NCBI RefSeq assembly: GCF_042652925.1
Contig: NZ_JBHSHC010000096.1
Location: 124,001 to 188,000, forward strand
DNA length: 64,000 nt
Direction: 5' to 3'
Origin: Effusibacillus consociatus
GTDB taxonomy: Bacteria > Bacillota > Bacilli > Tumebacillales > Effusibacillaceae
Positions 25,795 through 34,290 of this stretch are shown here, in pieces. The first letter of the stretch is position 1, and each line of letters opens with the position of its first letter. The notes under the pieces were generated by a model that had not been told where the DNA came from, searched no databases, and saw only the letters and a program-made list of their open reading frames with translations. Made by a program: the position numbers and the translations under genes.

Positions 25795-26206
25795 GGTCAA
25801 AGTCCTCCCGTGTGATTTCTGCATAACAAGTGGGAGTTTCCCAAAGCCGTACGCGCTGAAGGTGAATGTCTTGGGCAGAGTCCAGCTTTTTCAAATACGC
25901 ATCCACGATTTCAAAGAAAAAGACGACCATATTCTCGGCGGTCGTGTTAAAAGGCATATGATCATTCAGAAACTGGTGATCATATTTCGAGATGATCTGT
26001 TCGTTTACGATCTTCTTGAGATCCGTGAAATCAACCACGATCCCGCGATGATCAGTCCGACCTTTTACCTCCACTTCCAATTTATAAGTGTGCCCGTGCA
26101 GATTGGCACATTTTCCGATATAGTCATCCAGCCGGTGGGCGGAATCAAACGTGAAGATCTTGGTTACAGCAACCTTCCTGGTGTGAAATGGTTGTACTTG
26201 ATTCAT
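25781..26206 (-). CDS. queD: 6-carboxy-5,6,7,8-tetrahydropterin synthase QueD
   Basis: 141 residues. It converts dihydroneopterin triphosphate to 6-carboxytetrahydropterin. Zinc ligands are the His of SAHRL (about 24) and the two His of NLHGHTYKLEV (about 37 and 39), with catalytic Cys of GKCANLHGH (about 33). The ATG at 26206 follows GGAGG. First gene of the queuosine operon; queF and folE are not in the window. I looked for a preQ1 riboswitch upstream and could not match a known class. Confidence 0.95.
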   Translation of the reverse strand: MNQVQPFHTRKVAVTKIFTFDSAHRLDDYIGKCANLHGHTYKLEVEVKGRTDHRGIVVDFTDLKKIVNEQIISKYDHQFLNDHMPFNTTAENMVVFFFEIVDAYLKKLDSAQDIHLQRVRLWETPTCYAEITREDFDREGE

Positions 26207-26274
26207 TCCGGAACCTCCTTTCATGGTCCATAGTTCATCATAAACAAAAACGGATGTTCTGTCGACTGGAACAG

Positions 26275-26300
26275 AAAAAGCTCTCTTTCGGAGAGCTTTT
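26275..26300 (-). terminator. Terminator between bactofilin and queD
   Basis: Stem AAAAGCTCTC with GAGAGCTTTT and a short loop, with T tails on both strands. On the minus strand it follows the bactofilin gene and precedes queD by about 70 bases. Confidence 0.75.
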
Positions 26301-26345
26301 GCATTGTGGCGCATGTTCATCCAAAGTCAAGGAATTTAAGTTTTT

Positions 26346-26804
26346 CTAAGCAGGATTGGAGTTTTGAAAATAGGCGTTTGTGCCTGAGGTAGCCGGTTCG
26401 ACTGGTTGGGGGTCTGCGGGCTTACCTGATACCGAAGAGCGTCCTTTCCCATTTGAAGGCGCACTCATGCGACAAGCGCCTTTAAAATGGGCCCCTTCTT
26501 CAATCGCAATGGTCGCTGCATCGATGTCCCCTTCCAGCGAACCGGAGCTCACAAGATGCATGCGACCCGATGCTGTAATGTTGCCTGCAACTTTTCCGGC
26601 AATGGTCACGTGACGGGCTTTGATGTTGGCGCGAATTTCCCCTTTTTCCCCAACGATGACATCACCTTCGGATATCACTTCTCCGCCAATGCGGCCCTCT
26701 ACCCGGAGGATTCCGCTTGCTTGGACTTTGCCTTCGATTGTCGTACCTGCCCCGATTAGAGTATCCACTTTTCCGCTGTTTAAAGGTGCTTCCTTTTTAA
26801 ACAT
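26346..26804 (-). CDS. Bactofilin
   Basis: 152 residues. The centre is a run of short beta-helix repeats rich in Gly, Val and Ile (TTIEGKVQASGILRVEGRIG, VTIAGKVAGNITASG, GSLEGDIDAA) as in the DUF583/bactofilin fold, with disordered Pro/Ser-rich ends. Bactofilins polymerise without nucleotide and often scaffold cell-wall enzymes. It lies 24 bases after the M23 peptidase gene, the common bactofilin/LytM pairing. Confidence 0.92.
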   Translation of the reverse strand: MFKKEAPLNSGKVDTLIGAGTTIEGKVQASGILRVEGRIGGEVISEGDVIVGEKGEIRANIKARHVTIAGKVAGNITASGRMHLVSSGSLEGDIDAATIAIEEGAHFKGACRMSAPSNGKGRSSVSGKPADPQPVEPATSGTNAYFQNSNPA

Positions 26805-26828
26805 TTAGACTCCTCCATCTTTGAGTGC

Positions 26829-27764
26829 TCATGGGAGATATTTGAGCGGGCTGACCGGTACGCCGTTCTCCAACACTTCATAATGCAGATGGGTTCCTGT
26901 GCTGCGGCCGGTACTGCCCATTTGTCCAATCGAGTCGCCTTTTTTTACAGCTTGTCCTGCTTTCACACTAACAGCAGACAAATGGCCGTAACGGGTGAGA
27001 ATACCGTTTCGGTGGTCGATCACCACGCTGATTCCATATCCTCCGTCCCACCCTGCAACGGTAACAATGCCGTCTGCCGTAGATACAATCGTCGAGCCAT
27101 GACTTCCGGAAATATCGAGGCCGGTATGGAGGGTGTAAAACCCTCCGAACGGATCCTTTCTGTAGCCAAAATCAGACGTGATATTGCGGGAGCCTGTCGG
27201 CCAAATACTCGGCGTATGGGCTGCCTGTTCCTGCTTTCGGCGTTCTTCCGCTTGTTTTTGCGCATCTTTTTCATTGACGGTCGCAATCGTTTCCTGGGCG
27301 CTATGAATCCGTTGATCCGCTTCCTGTTCCAGGGTGAAAACGGCATCCTTATTCAAAATCATGTGTTGACGGATGAGACCGCCGCGGCTTTGTAAGACGC
27401 CGCCCTGTCCGTCCGTGTTGTTTTGGGCGGGGTTGACAGGAGGAAGTCCGTTCTTCGACCGCAGATCATTTTCCAGTTGCTGCAGCGTATCCAGTTTTTG
27501 CTTGACTGCTTCTGCTGTGCCGGCCAAAGAATTGTATTCGTTACGGATTTGCTCCGTTTGTTGTTTATAGGAATTGAATTCATTTGTGGACTGTCTGTAT
27601 TCAGAAAACTTATAGAGGAAATAACCGCCACCGGCACCCAATGCGAAAATGACTGCTGCAAAGGAAGCGATGACAGCTTTCGAAACGGACATCGAACGCA
27701 CTTGTTCTCCGGAATGGGGAACAAGCATGATGGTAAACGGCTTCCATATTTGTTTTTTGCGCAT
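26829..27764 (-). CDS. Membrane-anchored M23 (LytM-type) peptidase
   Basis: 311 residues. One N-terminal transmembrane helix (VIASFAAVIFALGAGGGYFL), a coiled-coil region (about 60-190), and a C-terminal peptidase M23 domain with HTGLDIS, the HxH of THLHYE and the PFGGFYTLHTG lead. A zinc endopeptidase for peptidoglycan, or a regulator of one. The ATG at 27764 follows AAGGGGG. First gene of a unit with bactofilin. Confidence 0.92.
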   Translation of the reverse strand: MRKKQIWKPFTIMLVPHSGEQVRSMSVSKAVIASFAAVIFALGAGGGYFLYKFSEYRQSTNEFNSYKQQTEQIRNEYNSLAGTAEAVKQKLDTLQQLENDLRSKNGLPPVNPAQNNTDGQGGVLQSRGGLIRQHMILNKDAVFTLEQEADQRIHSAQETIATVNEKDAQKQAEERRKQEQAAHTPSIWPTGSRNITSDFGYRKDPFGGFYTLHTGLDISGSHGSTIVSTADGIVTVAGWDGGYGISVVIDHRNGILTRYGHLSAVSVKAGQAVKKGDSIGQMGSTGRSTGTHLHYEVLENGVPVSPLKYLP

Positions 27765-27895
27765 GTCTGCCCCCTTAATGAAGAAAAATTTGCTAAAAAG
27801 CCACAAAAGTTTGATTCGACAAGTAATGACTTTTTCCTGCCGGAAATTTTAAAAATCAGTACCTAAGTTCTACAATCTTTCTGTCGAATTCGGTA

Positions 27896-28555
27896 GGATT
27901 TCAGATTTTACGGTCGAATATTGTTGAAGAATGGCATGTCAAAAAAGTAACGGTGGGTATTGAAGGGGCCGTAGCCATTCTTAATATCGCCACAAACGAT
28001 GACCTGAGCGTGAAGGATGAGATGGCTTATTACGGAACGGTCGGAGTATGCGAGATCGGCTCGTTGACTACCGACTTCCCGATCATGAAGAAGCTGCAGC
28101 CGGATAATCGATTCAGCCATGGTGAATATTTCGGTATCGCTTCCTATTTGGATGCAATCCGTCAAGACGTGTACGAAAAATTCGGCTATAACTTTCAAAG
28201 CCGGGCGAAACTCGTGAAGAGAATTCGCGAATCGAGTTACCTTATTAACCTGGTCGGGGAACGCCGCAGTGACATTAAGCCGATCGTGGATGAACATTTT
28301 TGGCGGGCGGCAGTCCGAGTGGTGGACCTGATCCACAAACGCTGGGCCAAATACCCGGATGCACAGGCGTTTTACGTGTTAGGGGGCGGGGCCAGTGCTT
28401 TGCGTCCTTACATAGAGGAAATCACTCACGGCAAACTACCGCTTCGTTTTGTAAATGACAGTGAGTGGCAAAATGCAGCAGGCTATTTAAAGATGCTGAA
28501 GAATCAAGGAGTGACACAGGATCTCAACCAACCAAACAGTGGAGGTTCATGGTAA
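27896..28555 (+). pseudogene. N-terminally truncated ParM-like actin-family protein
   Basis: About 215 residues homologous to the C-terminal part of ParM/StbA-like actin proteins. The phosphate-binding VCEIGSLTTDFP and the adenosine region YVLGGGASALRPYIEEI are visible. The N-terminal about 150 residues with the first phosphate loop are absent: the frame runs upstream into sequence with no start or ribosome site, and the next gene on that side is the divergent M23 peptidase. The ATG-like codon at 27953 lies mid-domain. I read it as a remnant. Confidence 0.7.
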
Positions 28556-28586
28556 AAAAATCAGCAAAACTGCAGGCGAAATGACA

Positions 28587-28616
28587 ACCACCAGGCCGAG
28601 GGCCCGGTGGTCTTTT
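28587..28616. terminator. Terminator between convergent genes
   Basis: Stem ACCACCAGGCC with GGCCCGGTGGT (one mismatch), loop GAG, T-rich tail on the plus strand. Confidence 0.75.
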
Positions 28617-28629
28617 AACGATGGCATAT

Positions 28630-29385
28630 TTACAATTTAAACCCTAGCATATCCCGCACCACAACGGAAGCGAGAATCATCCCGGCAACTGGAGGTACAA
28701 ACGCGATGGAGGCAGGAGGTTGTTTTGCTTTGCGAGGTCCGGGCCCTGCTTCCACTTCCGGTTTTACTATCTGCTGCCGGACATCCTCGCGGGGTTTGGT
28801 TGGCTGTTCGGTCGAACAGACGACGTTGACCCCTTTTTTAATCCCATAGTCTTTCAATTTGCGGCGGATCACTTTGGCGATCGGATCCACTTGGGTTTTG
28901 GATATATCAACGACCCGGAAACGGGTAGGATCAATCTTGTTGGCGGCTCCCATTGAAGAAACAATCGGGATGCCCCGCCGTTTACATTCCACGATGAGCA
29001 AAATTTTTGCGGTTATGGTATCGATTGCATCTACCACGTAGTCCGGGTTCAGACCGAAAATCTCTTCTTTCGTTTCCTCGTTAAAAAACATGTCAAGTGC
29101 CACGACTTCACACTCCGGGTTAATTTGCTTTACCCTTTCCGCCATGACCTGGGTTTTGGAAAGTCCGATCGTATGTGTAAGAGCCGGGATTTGCCGGTTT
29201 ATATTTGTGATATCCACCACGTCTTTATCAACGAGAACCAACTTCCCAATACCCGTGCGAGCCAATGCTTCCACGGCGTAGGAACCGACACCGCCCATTC
29301 CGAGTATGCAGACGGTAGAATTTTTCATTTTTTCGAGCCCTTCCGGACCAATCACAAGCTCAGTTCGAGAAAACCTATGCAACAT
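28630..29385 (-). CDS. tcdA: tRNA threonylcarbamoyladenosine dehydratase TcdA
   Basis: 251 residues of the ThiF/E1 superfamily (YrvM in Bacillus). It activates t6A37 with ATP to form cyclic t6A in ANN-decoding tRNAs. Nucleotide-binding GMGGVGSYAVEALARTG at about 29-45; DKDVVDITNINRQI is the family signature. The ATG at 29385 (MLHRFSRTEL) follows GGAG; longer in-frame starts lack a site. A terminator-like hairpin lies in its leader. Confidence 0.93.
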   Translation of the reverse strand: MLHRFSRTELVIGPEGLEKMKNSTVCILGMGGVGSYAVEALARTGIGKLVLVDKDVVDITNINRQIPALTHTIGLSKTQVMAERVKQINPECEVVALDMFFNEETKEEIFGLNPDYVVDAIDTITAKILLIVECKRRGIPIVSSMGAANKIDPTRFRVVDISKTQVDPIAKVIRRKLKDYGIKKGVNVVCSTEQPTKPREDVRQQIVKPEVEAGPGPRKAKQPPASIAFVPPVAGMILASVVVRDMLGFKL

Positions 29386-29474
29386 CTCGCCGTACTCCTT
29401 TATTGTCCAGTATTTCTTTGCAAGTTTCATAATAACACAAAACAGGTACAAGGTAGAAAATTTGGCATGCGGAC

Positions 29475-29515
29475 AAAAAAGTGCCCTCCTCACCCTGTGG
29501 TTAGGGCGGGAGGGC
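29475..29515 (-). terminator. Intrinsic terminator in the tcdA leader
   Basis: On the minus strand GCCCTCC pairs with GGAGGGC with inner pairing, followed by T6. It lies upstream of tcdA, while the next gene upstream is divergent, so it can only act on a tcdA leader transcript. Confidence 0.6.
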
Positions 29516-29592
29516 TAAGGTGACTGTATCCCAATGATTCTTAATGTTTATGTATACTCTATTCATGGAAAAGCTGAGGTGAACCGCGCTAT

Positions 29593-29937
29593 ATGCCCAA
29601 AAACCGTCCTTTTCCAAATCCTCCGATGAATGCCTATAGAATCATCAATTTGAATGTATACTGTATTCGTAGGGACCGGACAATCAAAGATCAATGGGGT
29701 GTAAAGGTGGATAAGAAACGGATTGAAATAGCAGGAATCAATACTTATGAACTGCAGGAACAGTTTGATCGTGAGGAAGGACGGGAGCTTGAAAAGCTGC
29801 GTGAGGCGATTGCAGAACAATATCAAGGGGATGGAGAGTATCAAGCAAGTGAAAACTCGGATGAGATTCTTGAAGGAGAGTCGGCCACCGAGCTGTCTGG
29901 AGAATTCGGGAAAGCTGGTACGGAAAAAACGGAGTGA
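29593..29937 (+). CDS. Acidic hypothetical protein
   Basis: 114 residues. The N-terminus (NAYRIINLNVYCIRRDRTIK) is followed by a highly acidic, low-complexity C-terminal half (EEGRELEKLREAIAEQY, EILEGESATELSGE). GAGGTGA stands 10 bases before the ATG. It ends just before thpR, probably the same unit. I do not recognise a family. Confidence 0.65.
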   Translation: MPKNRPFPNPPMNAYRIINLNVYCIRRDRTIKDQWGVKVDKKRIEIAGINTYELQEQFDREEGRELEKLREAIAEQYQGDGEYQASENSDEILEGESATELSGEFGKAGTEKTE

Positions 29938-29944
29938 TCTTAGG

Positions 29945-30496
29945 GTGAGACGATTTTTTGCCGGGATCAAGATACCGGAACATTTGGGAGAAAAATTGAT
30001 GGAGGTTGGAACTCTTCTTGCCCCGCAGGTTCCCGCGAAGCGCTGGTATGGAGTCGAACATTTTCATATTACAACGAATTTCTTGGGTGAATTGGATGAG
30101 GGAGGGCTGACTCAGGCGATCGGTTCTTTGGAAGAAGTGGTCCCTCGCCATCAGTGCTTTCAATTGTCGTTACAAGGTGCGGGATCGTTTCCGCGAGCTC
30201 GGGTGATTTGGATTGGGGCAGGTGGAGAGACAGAAAAATTGTTCGCTTTGCAGTATGAACTTCGACAAGCATTTCGTCCTTTAGGCGCTGAGAAGTTTGC
30301 CTATGCGAAGTTTACTCCGCATATTACGCTTGCCCGTACAGGGGATATTTCCACGTTTGATGCCGAAAGCATTCCCGTGGGATCAATTTTGGATGATTCC
30401 ACGTGGCGGGTGGAACAGGTTTGCTTGTTTGAATCCGTAATGGACCCGGCCGGAGCTCGCTATCCTATTGTTCACCAGGTACCGCTCAAAGACTAA
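29945..30496 (+). CDS. thpR: RNA 2',3'-cyclic phosphodiesterase ThpR (2'-5' RNA ligase family)
   Basis: 183 residues of the 2H phosphoesterase superfamily. Both catalytic motifs are intact: HITT at 41-44 and HITL at 126-129. It hydrolyses RNA 2',3'-cyclic phosphates. The GTG at 29945 (VRRFFAGIKIP) follows GGAGTG; the upstream in-frame extension overlaps the acidic gene and is rejected. Confidence 0.92.
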   Translation: MRRFFAGIKIPEHLGEKLMEVGTLLAPQVPAKRWYGVEHFHITTNFLGELDEGGLTQAIGSLEEVVPRHQCFQLSLQGAGSFPRARVIWIGAGGETEKLFALQYELRQAFRPLGAEKFAYAKFTPHITLARTGDISTFDAESIPVGSILDDSTWRVEQVCLFESVMDPAGARYPIVHQVPLKD

Positions 30497-30559
30497 AAAA
30501 CCACTCGAAGCTGGTGGAACAACTGCATCATGCGGTGTTCCTGGTTCGAGTGGTTTTTT
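30495..30559. terminator. Long bidirectional terminator
   Basis: A 15-bp perfect outer stem (AAAAAACCACTCGAA with TTCGAGTGGTTTTTT) enclosing a second hairpin GGAACA/TGTTCC. It starts inside the thpR stop codon and also ends the convergent small gene. Confidence 0.9.
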
Positions 30560-30560
30560 C

Positions 30561-30728
30561 TCATTCCTTTATTGTTTTTTCCATGGGCAGATGGGGTAAT
30601 GGAACAGTTGCTTGCTGGTTCCGGTTGTTCTGGAACTTGTCAAACTCCTTGCGATCGATGCTGTCAATGGCGTCTCCACTGGGAAGTTTATTTTTCAGGT
30701 CTTCTGTAGTCTCTTTGTGAATGTCCAT
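30561..30728 (-). CDS. Small hydrophilic hypothetical protein
   Basis: 55 residues starting MDIHKETTEDLKNKLPSGDA, highly charged, no membrane segment. The ATG at 30728 follows AGGAGGG at nine bases. Last gene of the MFS/FtsW/MBL unit. Not recognised. Confidence 0.6.
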   Translation of the reverse strand: MDIHKETTEDLKNKLPSGDAIDSIDRKEFDKFQNNRNQQATVPLPHLPMEKTIKE

Positions 30729-30778
30729 AAACGGATCCCTCCTGAACTTACGATATCCAGACAGTGGAATTCTACACA

Positions 30779-31738
30779 TTATTTCTTGTTTTGAGATTCT
30801 TTCTCCAGTGTGAATAAGAGTCCCATTGAGTTGACTGCCAAATCCAATTCAAAACAGGTGAGGTCTGTTATTGGATGTCCTTGATCCGCCAAGTCTTGTT
30901 TCATATATTCTCCCAGTTTTTCGGCAATCACGGACAAGTCAATCCCCGGGGCATAGCAGCTGCGGGCGATATCGTCAAATGCGGCAACCGTTTTTCTTGT
31001 TCTTTCAAACGCAAGCGAAGCGGGTTCGGTCATGCCGAAATGACCATGATAGATGCGTTTGGCTCCCAGTTTTTCCAATTTGTCAATCGATGCAAAAGCG
31101 GCTTCCCGGTCAAATTCAGACGGGGAAGTCGACGGGTAAATCGGTTCAAAATCCCAGCCCGTATATTGCTTCACGTACCGGATGCCAACCGTATCTCCGG
31201 AAAAAATCCCCTCCGAAACCGGGTCGTGAATGGAAAAATGATGTCGTGCATGTCCGGGTGTATCATAAAACGTGAGAACCCGTCCCGCACCCAAGTCGAT
31301 TGTCTCGCCGTCCTCCCGGATTAGAACCCGATCCTCCGGAACAGGCAGAATCTGACCGAATGCCTGCTCCAACATGTCGCCGTAAACCGCACGTGCTCCG
31401 ACGATCAGGCGGCTCGGATCAATCAGATGTTTTGCCCCGCGCGGATGAACTATCACTGTTGCGTTTGGGAAATTCGGCAGGATGTAGCCGACTCCGCCGG
31501 AATGATCCAGATGAATGTGGGTGACGATAATGTAGTCCACCTGTTCGGGAGCGATTTCCAGCTCTTTGAGTCCTGCCAGTATGTAGGGGGCTGCATGGGA
31601 AGAACCGGTTTCGATGATCGCAATTTTTTCTCCCTTGATGACATAACAGCCGGTTCGTCCCTGCATGCCGCCTTCCATCAGATCAATAATCGTAACTTCG
31701 TGACCCAGCGGGTGCAAAATTGGTTCAACCGTTTGCAT
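30779..31738 (-). CDS. Metallo-beta-lactamase fold hydrolase
   Basis: 319 residues. Metal motif THIHLDHSGG (H74, H76, D78, H79) with later His in DTPGHARHHFS, Asp of FSGDTVG and His of YHGHFG, so both metal sites look complete. A generic glyoxalase-II-like MBL hydrolase; the substrate is unknown. AAGGAG precedes the ATG. It lies 17 bases after the FtsW-like gene. Confidence 0.88.
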   Translation of the reverse strand: MQTVEPILHPLGHEVTIIDLMEGGMQGRTGCYVIKGEKIAIIETGSSHAAPYILAGLKELEIAPEQVDYIIVTHIHLDHSGGVGYILPNFPNATVIVHPRGAKHLIDPSRLIVGARAVYGDMLEQAFGQILPVPEDRVLIREDGETIDLGAGRVLTFYDTPGHARHHFSIHDPVSEGIFSGDTVGIRYVKQYTGWDFEPIYPSTSPSEFDREAAFASIDKLEKLGAKRIYHGHFGMTEPASLAFERTRKTVAAFDDIARSCYAPGIDLSVIAEKLGEYMKQDLADQGHPITDLTCFELDLAVNSMGLLFTLEKESQNKK

Positions 31739-31755
31739 TTTCTCATCTCCTTATA

Positions 31756-32913
31756 TTAGGCATTGTACTGGGCATTCACCTGCCGACGAAGACCAGGCGA
31801 ATGAAGGTTTTCTTTCTCTACTGTATATCGCGAAAGGTTTAGAAGTATACCCATAGCGGCCATTTTCAGTACGAGGGCGCTGCCGCCGTAAGTAATAAAC
31901 GGCAGAGGAATCCCCATAACCGGCAGCGTTCCTGTGACCATTCCTATATTCACTACCACTGCAATTCCAATCATGGAAGTAATGCCGATTGCAAGCAGAG
32001 CTCCAAAACGGTCGGGGATCAGATAAGCCACACGGATGGACCGCCAAATGAAAACTCCGAATAAACCAATCAGAACGATTCCGCCTATAATTCCCCATTC
32101 TTCAATAAAAATGGCAAATACAAAATCGGTATGGGGTTCCGGCAGATAAAGGAACTTTTCAATACTGCGCCCTAATCCTTTTCCCCACCAACCGCCAGAA
32201 GCAATTGCGTAGAGAGAGTGAGCTTGCTGAAACCCGAAATTTTGCAGATTTTCCTGGGAAAACGGGTCAAGGAAAGCGAAGATTCTTTCTCTCCGCCACT
32301 CCGATGCAAACACGGCTATGATTGCGAATACGGCAGCAGGCAAAACTACTTTTAGGATATGGGCAACAGGAATACCTGCACCAAACATAATCGCCAGCGT
32401 GATCGCCACAATCAACGCTGCTGCGTCCATATCCGGCTGCATCATAACAAGGCCGGCGAATAGACCTGTAACGACCAGAGGGGGAACCGTCCCTTTTTTA
32501 AAATCGTGAATCTTGTCATGTTTCTTGGCCAGAAGGTGAGCGACGTAGATGGTTATGGTAAAGGTTGCCAATTCAGATGGCTGAAAAGAAAAGCTGCCCA
32601 GCGGGATCCATCTATGCACATTATTTACCGGTGGAAACGCGAACACGAGTATCAACGTAATCAATGATGCAGGCAGCAGCAAGAGCAGCAACTTCCGCCA
32701 ATTCAAAAAATTCAGGTTCATTGTCACAAACAGCACAATCAGTCCCAGTACAGTAAAGATACATTGTCTGACGAAGAAGTGATGAGGTGAAAATTTGAGT
32801 TGTTGATACGCCCATATAATACTTGCGCTGTAAATGGTAAGGAGTCCTATGCTCACGAGCAGGAGGATAACGATGAGCATGATGAAATCGGGGCGATGAC
32901 GTGTGAGTTTCAT
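31756..32913 (-). CDS. SEDS-family protein, FtsW/SpoVE-like
   Basis: 385 residues with about ten transmembrane helices. The SEDS signatures are present: PPVNNVHRWIPLGSFSFQPS, FQQAHSLYAIASGGWWGKGL, LPEPHTDFVFAIFIEEWG, and GIPLPFITYGGSALV. SEDS proteins are peptidoglycan glycosyltransferases working with a class B PBP. I chose the ATG at 32913 (MKLTRHRPDF) after GGAGGA. No PBP neighbour, so division versus sporulation use is open. Confidence 0.9.
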   Translation of the reverse strand: MKLTRHRPDFIMLIVILLLVSIGLLTIYSASIIWAYQQLKFSPHHFFVRQCIFTVLGLIVLFVTMNLNFLNWRKLLLLLLPASLITLILVFAFPPVNNVHRWIPLGSFSFQPSELATFTITIYVAHLLAKKHDKIHDFKKGTVPPLVVTGLFAGLVMMQPDMDAAALIVAITLAIMFGAGIPVAHILKVVLPAAVFAIIAVFASEWRRERIFAFLDPFSQENLQNFGFQQAHSLYAIASGGWWGKGLGRSIEKFLYLPEPHTDFVFAIFIEEWGIIGGIVLIGLFGVFIWRSIRVAYLIPDRFGALLAIGITSMIGIAVVVNIGMVTGTLPVMGIPLPFITYGGSALVLKMAAMGILLNLSRYTVEKENLHSPGLRRQVNAQYNA

Positions 32914-32954
32914 TCCATAGTTCCTCCTTTTTCGAATCATAACCATGCTAAAAT

Positions 32955-34187
32955 TTATTCGACGCGAAGGGCAGAACCCCTTTTCTCCATCTTCAGATCA
33001 GAGGCAAGTTTTCTCCGACATAACAGCCAAATCCCGATTCCGCAACCGATTGGGATCAAGGCAAAAAGGAGGAACGGAAGTCGAGTATAGCCAGCTGCAA
33101 AAGCCTGGTCCACAATCCAGCCGCCGCCTGAACTTCCAATCGTTCCCCCGATTGCTACCGACAGTGAGGCAAAACCGAAGTAGGAGGCAACGAGTTCTTT
33201 TTCGGCAATTTCGGCAATCCAAGCTTGGGAGGTTGGCTGAATCAACATCGAAGCGAACGCGATTCCCATCACAGGCAGGGTGACGGTGATCAGGGAAAGG
33301 TCAAAGGCAGCAGGCAGGAAGGAGATGCCCAATAAAAACATTCCGATCGTCATCACAGGAAATTGCTGGAGATGAAAACGTTCAATCAGACGTGTAATCG
33401 GCTGTTGAAAGAAGATAATGAGGATTGACATACCGGTAAACAGATAACCGGAAATATCTTGTCCTGCCTGTTCCTTGGCCAGCACGGGAATCACCATGTA
33501 CATTTGTTGATACAGAATATAAAATCCCATTAACCAAACGGTTAACCAAACAAAACGACGATTCTCGGCGATATGTTTAATGTCGTTTATCAAACTTGGG
33601 TGATCACGTTTGACAACTTGTATCTTCGGCAGCAAAATCCAAACGAGAATTCCAAACACTATGTAGATGGAGGCAGAAACATAACAGATCCATTCAAATA
33701 TATTCATGCCGGACATCCAGGCGCCAGCCACCGGTCCCAATGTAAGGCCGGCATTTCCGAAAACATTGCGCCAGGAAAAAATTTGTTCCCGGTTGTCGGG
33801 AGTGGACAATTCCGTGGTGGCAGCTTGCCATGCCGGAGAGAATAAAGCCCCGCCTGCTCCCGCCAGTACGCACGCCAGGAAGAGCAGCGGAAGGGTTTGA
33901 ATAAAACCGAACATCGCGAAACCAGCGGAGCGAATCACAGATCCGATCAGCATGGATTCTCTGTAGCCGATCCGATCCGCCATCACTCCGCCAAAAAGCA
34001 TCAACCCTTGTTGAGAGAATAAGCGAACCGCATACAACGTCCCTGCCATCGCAAGAGACAACCCCAGGCGATCTGTGAAATGGACAGCCAGCAGAGGAAT
34101 CAGCATAAAAAAACCGAAATTCGTCAAAAAGGCACTCAATTGCAGACACCAGAGTCCGGCAGACCAGTCGGGCAAAGAAAGTCTCAT
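32955..34187 (-). CDS. Major facilitator superfamily transporter
   Basis: 410 residues with about 12 helices. GGVMADRIGYRESMLIG is the MFS loop 2-3 motif, and GPVAGAWMSG resembles the antiporter motif C (GPxxGG). It is probably a drug or metabolite exporter of the DHA1 type. First gene of a minus-strand unit with the FtsW-like gene. Substrate unknown. Confidence 0.85.
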   Translation of the reverse strand: MRLSLPDWSAGLWCLQLSAFLTNFGFFMLIPLLAVHFTDRLGLSLAMAGTLYAVRLFSQQGLMLFGGVMADRIGYRESMLIGSVIRSAGFAMFGFIQTLPLLFLACVLAGAGGALFSPAWQAATTELSTPDNREQIFSWRNVFGNAGLTLGPVAGAWMSGMNIFEWICYVSASIYIVFGILVWILLPKIQVVKRDHPSLINDIKHIAENRRFVWLTVWLMGFYILYQQMYMVIPVLAKEQAGQDISGYLFTGMSILIIFFQQPITRLIERFHLQQFPVMTIGMFLLGISFLPAAFDLSLITVTLPVMGIAFASMLIQPTSQAWIAEIAEKELVASYFGFASLSVAIGGTIGSSGGGWIVDQAFAAGYTRLPFLLFALIPIGCGIGIWLLCRRKLASDLKMEKRGSALRVE

Positions 34188-34252
34188 ATCGTTCCACCAT
34201 CCTGTTACTACTATTCTAGCAAGAAAATCAACAATTTACATGTCGTATCGTA

Positions 34253-34258
34253 TATAAT
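34253..34258 (+). promoter_or_regulatory. Possible -10 box of the RodA-like gene
   Basis: TATAAT sits 32 bases before the GTG in the divergent gap with the MFS gene. The matching -35 is weak. Confidence 0.35.
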
Positions 34259-34290
34259 AATGTCGTTAAAGATAAAGAAAGCGGGTGGAG

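Noticed and set aside
26207..26345. preQ1 riboswitch upstream of queD
   Set aside because: The leader lacks the conserved loop and A-rich tail of the known class I aptamer, and I could not fit class II or III.
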